Of a DNA stretch of 20,961 nucleotides, positions 1 to 6,952 are shown piece after piece. Below the pieces are notes generated by a model. The model saw only the letters and a list, made by a program, of their open reading frames with translations, did no database searches and was not told the DNA's origin. Each line of letters starts with the position of its first letter. Position 1 is the first letter of the stretch. Made by a program: the position numbers and the translations under genes. The DNA is taken from assembly GCA_958348565.1 (NCBI GenBank), contig CATVZP010000031.1, positions 1 to 20,961 on the forward strand. The letters are read 5' to 3'. The DNA is from an uncultured Collinsella sp. GTDB lineage: Bacteria; Actinomycetota; Coriobacteriia; Coriobacteriales; Coriobacteriaceae.

Positions 1-2240
1 CGGCGCTTGGAGATGCGCACGCGCTCGACCTCGGCATTGTTGGCGCTTTGCTCCAAGCGGCCAATCTCGGAGAGCAGCGAGCGGCGCTCGCCTTCAAGAC
101 GGGCGATCTCGCCGGCGGCATCGCCCTCAGCGGTACGCGCCTCTTCGACGGCCGCATTGGCCTCGACGACCTGATCCGACACATGCTCAAACACGGCAGC
201 CAGATCGGGCTCCAGGCCCTCCAGCTCGCGAATGCGACGCTTGCGCTCCAGAGCACCCGAGGCCTCGCCGGCATCAAGCCCCACGCGAACCAGGCCGCCG
301 CAGGCAACACGTGCGCCATCGGGAGTCACATAGGTCACGCCATCAACGACCGGCGCGGACAGCGCACAAGGCAAGTCATCGACCACGTAATAGCCGCCAA
401 GCAAGGCCTCGACGACCGGACCGTAGCCGGCACGCACGGACAGGCGATCAACAAGACGGGTACCGGCGGCGCCCTCGGCGGCCGCAGAGCCGCTCACGCT
501 GCGCGCCACCAGCAGCGCCTCACCCGAGGCCTTCTTCTGGTCCAGGGCAGCGCGACCGGCACGCTCAAGTGCGGCAGTGTTATCGAACAGCAGGGCATCG
601 ATATCGCCGGCGAGCAGCTGCTCAACCAGGCCCTCAAGCTCACGCGGTGCCTCGAGTACATCGCCCAGACGGCCCGAAACATCATCGCCCAGCGCGCCCA
701 CCAGACGGCTTACGAGCGGCGAGCTGTCGGCCATGCGAGCATCGAGCTTCTTTTGGCTCGCGAGCTCCGAGCGCACCTCGGACAGCTTGTTGCGCGCCTC
801 GCTCTCGCGGGCACGCAGGTCCTTGAGGGCAGCGCGTGCCGTCTCGGTGGCCTCGCGCGCATCGCTCTGGGCCTGACGAGCCGCCTCAAGGGCGCTCTCA
901 AGCTCCTCAGCACGGTCGCGGCGGCTCTCAAGCGATGCCGTGACCTCCTCGAGCTGCTCATCGATCTGCTCCAGGCGCGAGGCATACATGTTGTCCTCGA
1001 CCTCGGCATTGCTCAGCGAGTCCTTCACCTTGGCGAGCTCGAGCGCAGCATTATCGGCAACGCGCTGCACATCGCGCTGCTCGCGCGTAAGCTGCGAAAT
1101 CTGGTTGTCGAGCGCCACGCGACGCTCGTGGAGCTCAGCGGCGGCAGGACCAGCGGCGTCGACGTCCTCCTGGGCCTGCAGGTGCGCACCGGTCACTTCC
1201 TCAAGTTGGGCACGCGCATCCTCGAGCTCCTCGACCACGCGACGGCGCTGATGCTCGGAGCTCGAGATCTGGCCGCGCATGTCGGACAGGCGCGACACCA
1301 TGTTATGGCCCTTTTCCTCGAGCAGGCGCATGTCGGAGTTAATGCGACCGACCACATCTTGCATATGGCGGCGTTGCTCGCCCAAGTCGCCCACAAACAG
1401 GCCCTTTTCTTCGAGCATAACTTGGAGCTTCTCGAGCTCGCGCTCCTTTTCACCCAGGCGGTATTGCGCAAGCTCAAGCTCGGCGGCGCCCTCCTTAGAG
1501 CGGCTCTCCAGGTCGTTCCACTGCGATTGCAGCGAACGCAGCTCGTCGACGGCCAGCATCTGCGTAAGCTCGTTCGCGCGCGAGGACAGCTCTTTGTACT
1601 TGCGCGCGCGATCGACCTGGCGCTCCAGCGGTCGCAGCTGACGGGCAATTTCCTTGTTGATATCGCGGGCACGGGTCAGGTGCTCGTCCATCGACTTAAT
1701 CTTTTTGAGCGCACGCTCCTTGCGACGCTTGTGCTTGGAGATGCCGGCGGCCTCCTCAATGAGGGCACGGCGCTCCTCGGGGCGGCTCTGCAAAATGGCA
1801 TCGAGCTTGCCCTGGCTAATGATGGAATGCGTATCCTTGCCCAGGCCCGAGTCGTGCAGGATGTCCTGAATGTCCATCAGGCGGCACGGGCTCGAGTTGA
1901 TGAGGTACTCGCTTTCGCCCGAGCGGTACATACGACGGGTGATGGCGACCTCGTCAAAGTCGACGGGCAGCATATGGTCCGAGTTATCGAGCACCAGCGT
2001 GACCTCGGCCACGCCCACCGGCTTGCGCGCCGACGAGCCCGAGAAAATGACGTCTTCCATGGCCTGGCCGCGCAGCTGCTTGGCGCTCTGCTCGCCCAGG
2101 ACCCACAGAATCGAGTCGGAGATGTTCGATTTTCCCGAGCCGTTGGGACCGACGATGACGGTTAGGCCCGGCTCAAACGTCATATGGGCGCGGTCGGCAA
2201 ACGACTTGAACCCTTTGAGCGTGAGGGACTTGAGATACAC
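1..2240 (-). CDS. smc: Chromosome segregation/condensation ATPase SMC (3' end outside window)
   Basis: This is the N-terminal part, about 746 codons, of the SMC ATPase that compacts and segregates the chromosome with ScpA/ScpB. The protein begins VYLKSLTLKGFKSFADRAH. The Walker A motif GPNGSGKSN is at residues 31-39, followed by the Q-loop region ending VLGEQSAKQLRG, which is typical of SMC heads. A long charged coiled coil follows from about residue 170 to 490. A hinge domain follows, ending in VTPDGARVACGGLVRVG, and then the return coiled coil begins. The Walker B and signature motifs of the C-terminal head lie outside the window. The start is a GTG preceded by GAGGA, 10 bases after the rnc stop codon, so it is probably co-transcribed with rnc. 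The first half of the hinge looks divergent from the common SMC hinge pattern. The family call is secure. Confidence 0.96.
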   Translation of the reverse strand, partial: MYLKSLTLKGFKSFADRAHMTFEPGLTVIVGPNGSGKSNISDSILWVLGEQSAKQLRGQAMEDVIFSGSSARKPVGVAEVTLVLDNSDHMLPVDFDEVAITRRMYRSGESEYLINSSPCRLMDIQDILHDSGLGKDTHSIISQGKLDAILQSRPEERRALIEEAAGISKHKRRKERALKKIKSMDEHLTRARDINKEIARQLRPLERQVDRARKYKELSSRANELTQMLAVDELRSLQSQWNDLESRSKEGAAELELAQYRLGEKERELEKLQVMLEEKGLFVGDLGEQRRHMQDVVGRINSDMRLLEEKGHNMVSRLSDMRGQISSSEHQRRRVVEELEDARAQLEEVTGAHLQAQEDVDAAGPAAAELHERRVALDNQISQLTREQRDVQRVADNAALELAKVKDSLSNAEVEDNMYASRLEQIDEQLEEVTASLESRRDRAEELESALEAARQAQSDAREATETARAALKDLRARESEARNKLSEVRSELASQKKLDARMADSSPLVSRLVGALGDDVSGRLGDVLEAPRELEGLVEQLLAGDIDALLFDNTAALERAGRAALDQKKASGEALLVARSVSGSAAAEGAAGTRLVDRLSVRAGYGPVVEALLGGYYVVDDLPCALSAPVVDGVTYVTPDGARVACGGLVRVGLDAGEASGALERKRRIRELEGLEPDLAAVFEHVSDQVVEANAAVEEARTAEGDAAGEIARLEGERRSLLSEIGRLEQSANNAEVERVRISKR

Positions 2241-2250
2241 GGTTCCTCGC

Positions 2251-2976
2251 TTAAACAGGCTTCTTGTTGAGAATCACGCCGTTGGTGGTGTAGCCCATGC
2301 GGTCGAGCGCCTCGAGTGCGGCAGCTCCCTCGGCCTCCTTCTTGGAGGAACCGGTGCCGCGGCCCTGGCGAATACCGTCGATGAGCACCACAGCGGTAAA
2401 GGTCGGTGCGTGTGCCGGGCCCTCAGAGCCAACGAGCTTGTACGCCGGGGGCTCGTGGCCGTCGGCCTGCACGCACTCCTGCAAAAACGACTTGGGGTTC
2501 GCAGGATGCTCGGCACGCTCGGAGGCCAGGTGCGGCTTAAGCGTACGGTGGATAAAGTCCGCCGCAACGTCCCAGCCGGCATCCAGATACAGCGCGCCCA
2601 CAAGCGACTCGTAAACGTTCTCGAGCGCCGAATGCAGGCCGCGCGCGCCCGTGCCGGTCTCGGAGGCACCAAAGATGATGATGTCGTCGATGCCCAGCTC
2701 ATGGGACACCTCGGACAGCGTGGCACCCGAGACGAGCGACACCTTCAGGCGCGTAAGCTTGCCCTCGTCAAACTCCGGATAGGACTCAAAGAGCGAGCGG
2801 GCAACCACGGCGCCCAAAATGGAATCGCCCAAAAACTCAAGGCGCTCATAGCTCGCCGAGACGGGCTGACCTTCCACGGCAGAGGGGTGCGTGAGCGCCG
2901 CGCGCAGCAGCACCTTGTTATTGAACTCGTGGCCCAGGATTTCCTGGGCGCGCGCGAGTCGTTGAGATAAAGCCAA
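2251..2976 (-). CDS. rnc: Ribonuclease III
   Basis: Double-strand-specific endoribonuclease of 241 residues, acting in rRNA and mRNA processing. The family signature ERLEFLGDSIL is near residues 44-54, with the catalytic acidic residues in it and in the later ENVYESLVGALYLDAGW segment. The dsRNA-binding domain runs from about NPKSFLQE to the C-terminus and includes GTGSSKKEAEGAAA. Length is normal. The start is a rare TTG at 2976; no in-frame ATG precedes the conserved region. A strong AAGGAGG sits 8 bases upstream, inside the last codons of acpP. The gene begins 3 bases after the acpP stop codon and is followed 10 bases later by smc, giving the acpP-rnc-smc order common in Gram-positive bacteria. 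The start codon can be drawn into a small hairpin, described in the findings. Confidence 0.96.
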   Translation of the reverse strand: MALSQRLARAQEILGHEFNNKVLLRAALTHPSAVEGQPVSASYERLEFLGDSILGAVVARSLFESYPEFDEGKLTRLKVSLVSGATLSEVSHELGIDDIIIFGASETGTGARGLHSALENVYESLVGALYLDAGWDVAADFIHRTLKPHLASERAEHPANPKSFLQECVQADGHEPPAYKLVGSEGPAHAPTFTAVVLIDGIRQGRGTGSSKKEAEGAAALEALDRMGYTTNGVILNKKPV

Positions 2977-2979
2977 GAC

Positions 2980-3222
2980 TTAGGCCTCCTTGGCGTTTTC
3001 AATAGCGTCGACAGCGTCGGCGACAGAGTTGAGCGACAGCAGGGTCTCGTCATCGATCTCGAGGTCGAACTCGTCCTCGATGGCCGTCACCAGCTGCAGA
3101 CGCTCGAGCGAATCGGCATCGAGATCGTCAAAGGTAGTCTCGTCGCTAATGTCGGCGACATCGACGCCCAGAACGTCAGCGGCGACTTCGGCGATCTTAT
3201 CGAAGATTTCTGAGCGGTCCAT
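2980..3222 (-). CDS. acpP: Acyl carrier protein
   Basis: Small acidic carrier of 80 residues that holds growing acyl chains on a 4'-phosphopantetheine arm. The attachment site is the serine in DADSLERLQL, Ser38, followed by the typical helix II/III sequence VTAIEDEFDLEIDDETL. The chosen ATG at 3222 is preceded by GAGAGGAA at good spacing and gives the usual ACP length. The reading frame stays open upstream to 3456, but that extension is basic and unlike ACP, so I leave it out. The gene lies between plsX and rnc. The usual fabD and fabG genes found between plsX and acpP in many Gram-positive bacteria are not here. A weak -10-like element lies about 72 bases upstream. Confidence 0.95.
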   Translation of the reverse strand: MDRSEIFDKIAEVAADVLGVDVADISDETTFDDLDADSLERLQLVTAIEDEFDLEIDDETLLSLNSVADAVDAIENAKEA

Positions 3223-3293
3223 AGCGCTTCCTCTCGTATTGCGTGAACAACAACGCGCTGGCGCCGCAAGTGCAGCACCAAGACACGGTTTTG

Positions 3294-3299
3294 ATTCTA
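3294..3299 (-). promoter_or_regulatory. Possible -10 element for acpP
   Basis: On the minus strand this reads TAGAAT, five of six bases of the sigma-70 -10 consensus, inside the 124-base plsX-acpP gap. No good -35 is seen 16-18 bases upstream. A start from here would give a leader of about 65 bases. There is no clear terminator after plsX, so read-through from plsX is equally possible. Confidence 0.3.
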
Positions 3300-3346
3300 C
3301 CCCACGACGAAGGCCGCGAGGCACATAACAGCGCTCTAACTCGCTC

Positions 3347-4366
3347 CTACAAAACGATGCCGTCCATAGAGTTGGCGACGTTCTCGACCAGCCCGGCGCG
3401 CACGGCCTCCGCCGCGGCGAGCGTACCGTTTTTGACAGCCTCGACCGAGGTGGCACCGTGGCCGATCAGCACCACGCCACGCAGGCCCAGCAGAATGGCG
3501 CCGCCCTTAGCATCGCCCGAGAGCTTTGCCTTGATCTCGCGCATCTGCTTTTTGATGAGCAGCGCGGCAATCTTGGTGCCAAGCGAAGCCATAAAAGCAC
3601 CCTTGAGCTCTTGCAGCAAAAACTTAGCGGCGCCCTCGGTTGCCTTGAGCGCGATGTTGCCCGACATGCCATCGGCAACGACGACGTCAAAGTTACCCGA
3701 GGTCAGGTCGGTGCCCTCGCAGTTGCCCACAAAGCCGGGAACGGCGGCCTTCATGGCAGGGAAGCAGGACTTGGTAAAGATGGAGCCCTTCTCATCCTCG
3801 GTGCCGTTGCCGAGCAGACCGACGCGGGGATGCTCAATGCCCAAGACGACGCGCGCATAGGCGCTACCCATCTGGGCAAAACGCACCATGTCGTCGACCT
3901 CGACATCGGGGTTGGCGCCCATGTCGCACAGGACCGTCAGGCCGCCGGCGCGGTTGGGCAGTGCATTGGTAAGGCACGGACGTACCGGTTGCTTCTTGCC
4001 CTCGGCCTGATACCTAAACGGCGTCACGTAGGCGGTAGCGGCAGCGGTCATGGCGCCGGTGGAGCCGGCAGAGAAGAACGCATCCGCGTTACCCTTCTTA
4101 ATGGCTCGGCAGGCAAGCACGATCGAGGACTTGCGCTTGGTCATCACGGCTCGAATGGGATCGTCATCCATGGCGATGACATCGGGCGCCTCCAAGGCCT
4201 CAACGCGAGCGTGAGCCGCGGCAAAGGGGTTCACGATCTCTGCAGGACCGACGGCCAGGACCTCGATATCGGGATCCGCCGCAAGCGCCGCCTCGATACC
4301 GTCGAGGACGACCTGAGGCTTCTCGTCTCCGCCCACAACGTCTACACAAACGCGAACGTTACTCAT
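3347..4366 (-). CDS. plsX: Phosphate acyltransferase PlsX
   Basis: Membrane-associated enzyme that converts acyl-ACP and phosphate to acyl-phosphate, the substrate of PlsY in phosphatidic acid synthesis. The 339-residue protein has the family landmarks: a VVGGDEKP segment near the N-terminus (the usual form is AMGGD), SAGSTGAMTAAA, CDMGANPDVE, GNGTEDEKGS, GNCEGTD and VVVADGMSGNIALKATEG. The ORF opens two codons earlier with ATGTATATG, but only the second ATG at 4366 has proper spacing, 7 bases, from AAGGAG; the first is one base from it. The gene follows rpmF, as in many bacteria, but an intrinsic-terminator-like hairpin ends just upstream of its ribosome binding site. Expression may therefore be controlled by read-through. 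Confidence 0.96.
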   Translation of the reverse strand: MSNVRVCVDVVGGDEKPQVVLDGIEAALAADPDIEVLAVGPAEIVNPFAAAHARVEALEAPDVIAMDDDPIRAVMTKRKSSIVLACRAIKKGNADAFFSAGSTGAMTAAATAYVTPFRYQAEGKKQPVRPCLTNALPNRAGGLTVLCDMGANPDVEVDDMVRFAQMGSAYARVVLGIEHPRVGLLGNGTEDEKGSIFTKSCFPAMKAAVPGFVGNCEGTDLTSGNFDVVVADGMSGNIALKATEGAAKFLLQELKGAFMASLGTKIAALLIKKQMREIKAKLSGDAKGGAILLGLRGVVLIGHGATSVEAVKNGTLAAAEAVRAGLVENVANSMDGIVL

Positions 4367-4381
4367 ATACATACTCCTTAT

Positions 4382-4413
4382 ACAAAAATGGCCGACTCAT
4401 TGAGCCGGCCATT
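4382..4413 (-). terminator. Terminator or attenuator hairpin between rpmF and plsX
   Basis: On the minus strand an 8-base stem, AATGGCCG paired with CGGCCATT, is extended inside by CTC/GAG around a short loop. It is directly followed by TTTTTG. The structure ends only a few bases before the AAGGAG of plsX. It fits an intrinsic terminator for rpmF, or an attenuator controlling plsX. Confidence 0.7.
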
Positions 4414-4416
4414 GTG

Positions 4417-4430
4417 GTTCCAGTTGGAAC
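4417..4430. promoter_or_regulatory. Small dyad upstream of plsX (possible operator)
   Basis: The sequence GTTCCAGTTGGAAC pairs with its own complement at 12 of 14 positions. It lies between the rpmF stop codon and the attenuator hairpin, just downstream of a possible -10 element. It could be a repressor site or a small RNA hairpin; which one is not shown by the sequence. Confidence 0.3.
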
Positions 4431-4444
4431 GGCATCGCATCCAG

Positions 4445-4450
4445 AGTATA
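4445..4450 (-). promoter_or_regulatory. Possible -10 element for plsX
   Basis: On the minus strand this reads TATACT, five of six to the -10 consensus, just after the rpmF stop codon. The -35 region is poor and is occupied by an inverted repeat, GTTAC-TCG-GTAAC at 4453-4465. If active, it would start a transcript running through the dyad at 4417-4430 and the hairpin before plsX. Confidence 0.3.
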
Positions 4451-4453
4451 CAG

Positions 4454-4633
4454 TTACTCGGTAACGATAACCTCGCGGTCCTTGTAGAAACCGCAGCTGG
4501 GGCACACGTGGTGCGGGAGCTTGACAGCGCCGCAACGGGGGCACGTGGACTGAGCCGCAGCCGAGATCTTCATGTTGGCGGAACGGCGGGTGTGAGTGCG
4601 GATACGACCCTGCTTTTGTTTAGGTACGGGCAT
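4454..4633 (-). CDS. rpmF: 50S ribosomal protein L32
   Basis: Ribosomal protein L32 of 59 residues, a component of the large subunit. It starts MPVPKQKQGRIRTHTRRSAN, typical of the basic L32 N-terminus. It carries a complete zinc ribbon with CPRC at residues 31-34 and CPSC at 44-47, so this is the zinc-binding form. The ATG at 4633 is preceded by AAGGAAGG. The gene follows the DUF177 gene by 64 bases and precedes plsX, the conserved yceD-rpmF-plsX order. A terminator-like hairpin follows it. Confidence 0.97.
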   Translation of the reverse strand: MPVPKQKQGRIRTHTRRSANMKISAAAQSTCPRCGAVKLPHHVCPSCGFYKDREVIVTE

Positions 4634-4697
4634 AGTGACCTTCCTTATGAACTATCCAGTGTGGCGATTACGCGCAAGTAGCGATACTACCACAGTT

Positions 4698-5252
4698 TTA
4701 CTCGTCAAGCTTGAGATTCTTCAATGCTGCAAATGGATTTTCCGTGGCAGCGGCCCATTCGGCCTCTGCTTGAGCGGCGCAATCGCATTGCTCGACGTTG
4801 AGATTGATGCCGCATGTGGGGCACAGGCCGCGACAATCGGGCTTGCACAGGACAACGAACGGCGTGTCCATGACGACCGCGTCGTTGATGGGCTCACCCA
4901 GATCGACGATGCGATCCTCGCCCAGTAACTCGTAGCCGTCCTCGTAAGCCTCGGGGTCCTCGGGCTCGTTAAAGAGATAGAATTCCTCAATCTCACCGGC
5001 AATATCAAACGAAGCGGGCTCAAGGCAACGGTCGCACTCACCGGTTGCGTGCGCGCGGACCATACCCGTAAGCAGGACACCGGTGCCGGCATTGGTAAAG
5101 ACCACGTCGTAGTCAATTCCGTCCTGCAGCTGGTACTCCTTCTCGCCCACCGTATAGGTGGCGACATCGACCTTACCGGTCAGCGGATACGAGTCTCCGG
5201 GAAACTCAAGCTGCTCGGAAAGATCGACGGTAACGCTCGGGAACTCAGCCAT
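4698..5252 (-). CDS. yceD: DUF177 (YceD-like) zinc-ribbon protein
   Basis: Protein of 184 residues in the DUF177/YceD family, linked to 23S rRNA accumulation in E. coli and plants; its molecular activity is not settled. The family cysteines are present: ECDRCLEP in the middle, then CKPDCRGLCPTCGINLN and a final CDC near the C-terminus, which probably bind zinc. The middle is acidic. The ATG at 5252 shares one base with the stop codon of the upstream coiled-coil gene (TAATG), and the Shine-Dalgarno is weak, so translation is probably coupled. The reading frame extends a further 17 codons upstream inside that gene; I do not use it. The gene is followed by rpmF, its usual neighbour. Confidence 0.9.
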   Translation of the reverse strand: MAEFPSVTVDLSEQLEFPGDSYPLTGKVDVATYTVGEKEYQLQDGIDYDVVFTNAGTGVLLTGMVRAHATGECDRCLEPASFDIAGEIEEFYLFNEPEDPEAYEDGYELLGEDRIVDLGEPINDAVVMDTPFVVLCKPDCRGLCPTCGINLNVEQCDCAAQAEAEWAAATENPFAALKNLKLDE

Positions 5253-5749
5253 TACCACTGACCATTCTGCTGGGCGGCACCCTCGTTGAGCTGCTGACGG
5301 CAACGGGTGACGGTGCCGGTCAGGCTCTTGAGGTTCTCCTCGAGGTGCGTAAAGACCTGCTCGGCGTAATCTTCGGCGGCATAGCGCGTCTCGCGCTCAT
5401 ACTGCTGGGCACGGTCGCGAATGTCGTCGGCCTGCTGCTGCGCTAAGCGGACAATCTCCTGCTCACCGGCAATGGTGAGGGCCTGCTGCTGAGCATCGGC
5501 AATGATGGAATCGGCCTGAGCGGCGGCGGAAGCCATAAGCTCCTCGCGCTCCTTGAGGATACGGCGGGACTTCTGCCATTCCTCGGGATAGCTCATGCGG
5601 ATCTCGTCGAGGATGTTAAAGAAGACGTCGGCGTCGATAACCTTCATCTGGGCGTTCTTGCCGAACGGCGTCTTAGCCTCTTCGATGAGCCCCTCGAGCT
5701 CGTCGACAAGACTCACGATCCTGTCGCCAGGAAAATTCTCGCCCGGCAT
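5252..5749 (-). CDS. SepIVA/DivIVA-like coiled-coil protein
   Basis: Protein of 165 residues that I assign by architecture and position, not by catalytic motif. The N-terminal 60 residues form a compact segment, including DRIVSLVDELEGLIEEAKTP and VFFNILDEIRMSYPEEW. A long Ala/Gln/Glu-rich coiled coil follows, with repeated ADSIIADAQQQA and LAQQQADDIRDRAQQY patterns, and then a short tail. Such proteins are often auto-annotated as ATP synthase subunit b-like or cell division initiation protein. The place between coaD and DUF177 is that of the mycobacterial septation factor SepIVA (Rv2927c). By inference it acts in cell growth or division at the inner membrane face. The ATG at 5749 has AAAGGAGA four to five bases upstream; two upstream in-frame ATGs do not. 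No membrane segment or signal peptide is seen. Confidence 0.75.
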   Translation of the reverse strand: MPGENFPGDRIVSLVDELEGLIEEAKTPFGKNAQMKVIDADVFFNILDEIRMSYPEEWQKSRRILKEREELMASAAAQADSIIADAQQQALTIAGEQEIVRLAQQQADDIRDRAQQYERETRYAAEDYAEQVFTHLEENLKSLTGTVTRCRQQLNEGAAQQNGQW

Positions 5750-5817
5750 CCGGTCTCCTTTCATAGGTAACATATCATCGTGTTAGTTTACCACATGCCA
5801 CCAGGCATTAAAAAACG

Positions 5818-6315
5818 TCACGAAAAGCGATGTTTGAGCGCCTTGACCACATTGGGCGGAACAAAATTAGAGACGTCGCTACCGAGCGATGCAATCTGGC
5901 GAACCACCGAGCTCGAGATATAGCCGTACTGCGGCGCACTCATGACAAAGATGGACTCCAGCTCGTTGTCCAGGCGGTAGTTGAGGTCGGCCTGCTGCAG
6001 CTCGTACTCAAAGTCGGTCATGGCACGCAGGCCCTTGACCACGGCCCCTGCTCCCTGTTCGCGGGCAAAATCGACCAAGAGGCCGGTGAAGGGCAGCACC
6101 TCGACGCCGTCAATATCACCGAGCGCCTCACGGGCCAGCGCCACGCGCTCGTCGAGCATAAACGTGGTGCCGACGCCGTTTTTGCCCTGCGACTCGGCAA
6201 CGGCCACGATCACGCTGGGAAAGATGCGGCGGGCGCGGCGAATCACGTCGATATGGCCAAACGTGATGGGATCAAAGGTGCCCGGGACGATCACGCGGTT
6301 GATGGTGTCATTCAT
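5818..6315 (-). CDS. coaD: Phosphopantetheine adenylyltransferase
   Basis: Penultimate enzyme of coenzyme A synthesis, joining AMP from ATP to 4'-phosphopantetheine. The 165-residue length is standard. The nucleotidyltransferase motif GTFDPITFGH is at residues 12-21, KGLR at 94-97 and ISSSVVRQIA at 133-142, all expected for CoaD. The ATG at 6315 overlaps the end of rsmD by 8 bases (ATGAATGA), so the two are probably translated together. The open frame continues upstream for 29 codons inside rsmD but carries no conserved sequence. CoA made here supplies the phosphopantetheine arm of the acyl carrier protein encoded nearby. Confidence 0.97.
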   Translation of the reverse strand: MNDTINRVIVPGTFDPITFGHIDVIRRARRIFPSVIVAVAESQGKNGVGTTFMLDERVALAREALGDIDGVEVLPFTGLLVDFAREQGAGAVVKGLRAMTDFEYELQQADLNYRLDNELESIFVMSAPQYGYISSSVVRQIASLGSDVSNFVPPNVVKALKHRFS

Positions 6316-6952
6316 GGGCGTCCTCCAAAGGCGCATCCTCGTCATGGTCGCTATCGTCGGCATTGTCGGCCTCGTTCGTGGCCGACCAGCGCAGCAAGTC
6401 AACCGAAGTTATGCCGTAGCGCTTCTCGCGCACGGTCTCAAAACCGGTCGGGTGAGCGCCCGTATCGGCCGCGGCGTGCTCAAAGAGCGCGTAGGCGCCC
6501 GGCGCCAGCAAGCCTTGCTGAGCTAGGTTTTGCAGCAGCTCCTCGACCGGCTCGGAGCCAAAAGCATAGGGCGGGTCGAGCAGGACCAAGTCGAAGGGAC
6601 CGCCCGGCACGCGGCCGCGCGAGGCGCTCGCCAGCACGTCACCCGTCACCACGCGCCAACGCGCACGGTCACGGCAGAGCGACTCGATATTCTTGGTAAT
6701 CAGACGAGCAGCGTTGCGATCGATCTCGAACGTGGTGAGCGAGCGGGCACCACGCGAGAGCATCTCGATGCCCAAGGCGCCGGAGCCGCCAAAGGCATCC
6801 AGCACGCGGACCTCGTCCAGATCGAAGTCGAATGCCGACATGACCATAGATGCGCACGCCTCGCGCACGCGATCGGTCGTGGGGCGGGTGACATCGCGAC
6901 CACGGGGCTCCTCGATCTTACGACCGCGCCATTCGCCGCCGATGATTCTCAT
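6308..6952 (-). CDS. rsmD: 16S rRNA (guanine966-N2)-methyltransferase RsmD
   Basis: S-adenosylmethionine-dependent methyltransferase that modifies G966 of 16S rRNA. The N-terminal MRIIGGEWRGRKI and RPTTDRVRE (residues 23-31) are family signatures. The SAM-binding loop is LDAFGGSGALGIEML at 51-65 and the catalytic DPPY motif is at 126-129. The body ends near residue 190 and is followed by an unusual acidic tail rich in Asp, Glu and Ala, to residue 214, encoded in the stretch before and overlapping coaD. The ATG overlaps the recG stop codon by four bases (ATGA), and AAGGAGG lies in the last codons of recG. Confidence 0.95.
   Translation of the reverse strand: MRIIGGEWRGRKIEEPRGRDVTRPTTDRVREACASMVMSAFDFDLDEVRVLDAFGGSGALGIEMLSRGARSLTTFEIDRNAARLITKNIESLCRDRARWRVVTGDVLASASRGRVPGGPFDLVLLDPPYAFGSEPVEELLQNLAQQGLLAPGAYALFEHAAADTGAHPTGFETVREKRYGITSVDLLRWSATNEADNADDSDHDEDAPLEDAHE

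Noticed and set aside
48..2165. Long plus-strand open frame opposite smc
   Set aside because: It is antisense to a clear smc reading frame; its composition (Leu/Ala/Arg/His-rich, no known motif) is what high-G+C codon use produces on the opposite strand.
3223..3456. N-terminal extension of acpP upstream of 3222
   Set aside because: The open frame has no ACP-like sequence, and the ribosome binding site and normal family length both mark 3222.
3458..4681. 407-codon plus-strand open frame opposite plsX and rpmF
   Set aside because: It is a shadow of plsX and rpmF and runs through their regulatory gap; no motif or ribosome binding site supports it.
4681..4708. TTGACG with a TATCGC 16 bases later, overlapping the end of the DUF177 gene, as an rpmF promoter
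   Set aside because: The -35 is good but the -10 matches only three of six bases, and the -35 lies in conserved coding sequence; read-through from DUF177 explains expression equally well.
5795..5815. Hairpin ATGCC/GGCAT next to a run of six A, between coaD and the coiled-coil gene
   Set aside because: On the minus strand the T run comes before the hairpin, which is the wrong order for a terminator, and no plus-strand gene would need one.
6316..6402. N-terminal extension of coaD inside rsmD
   Set aside because: CoaD normally begins a few residues before GTFDP; the extension is a shadow of the rsmD acidic tail.
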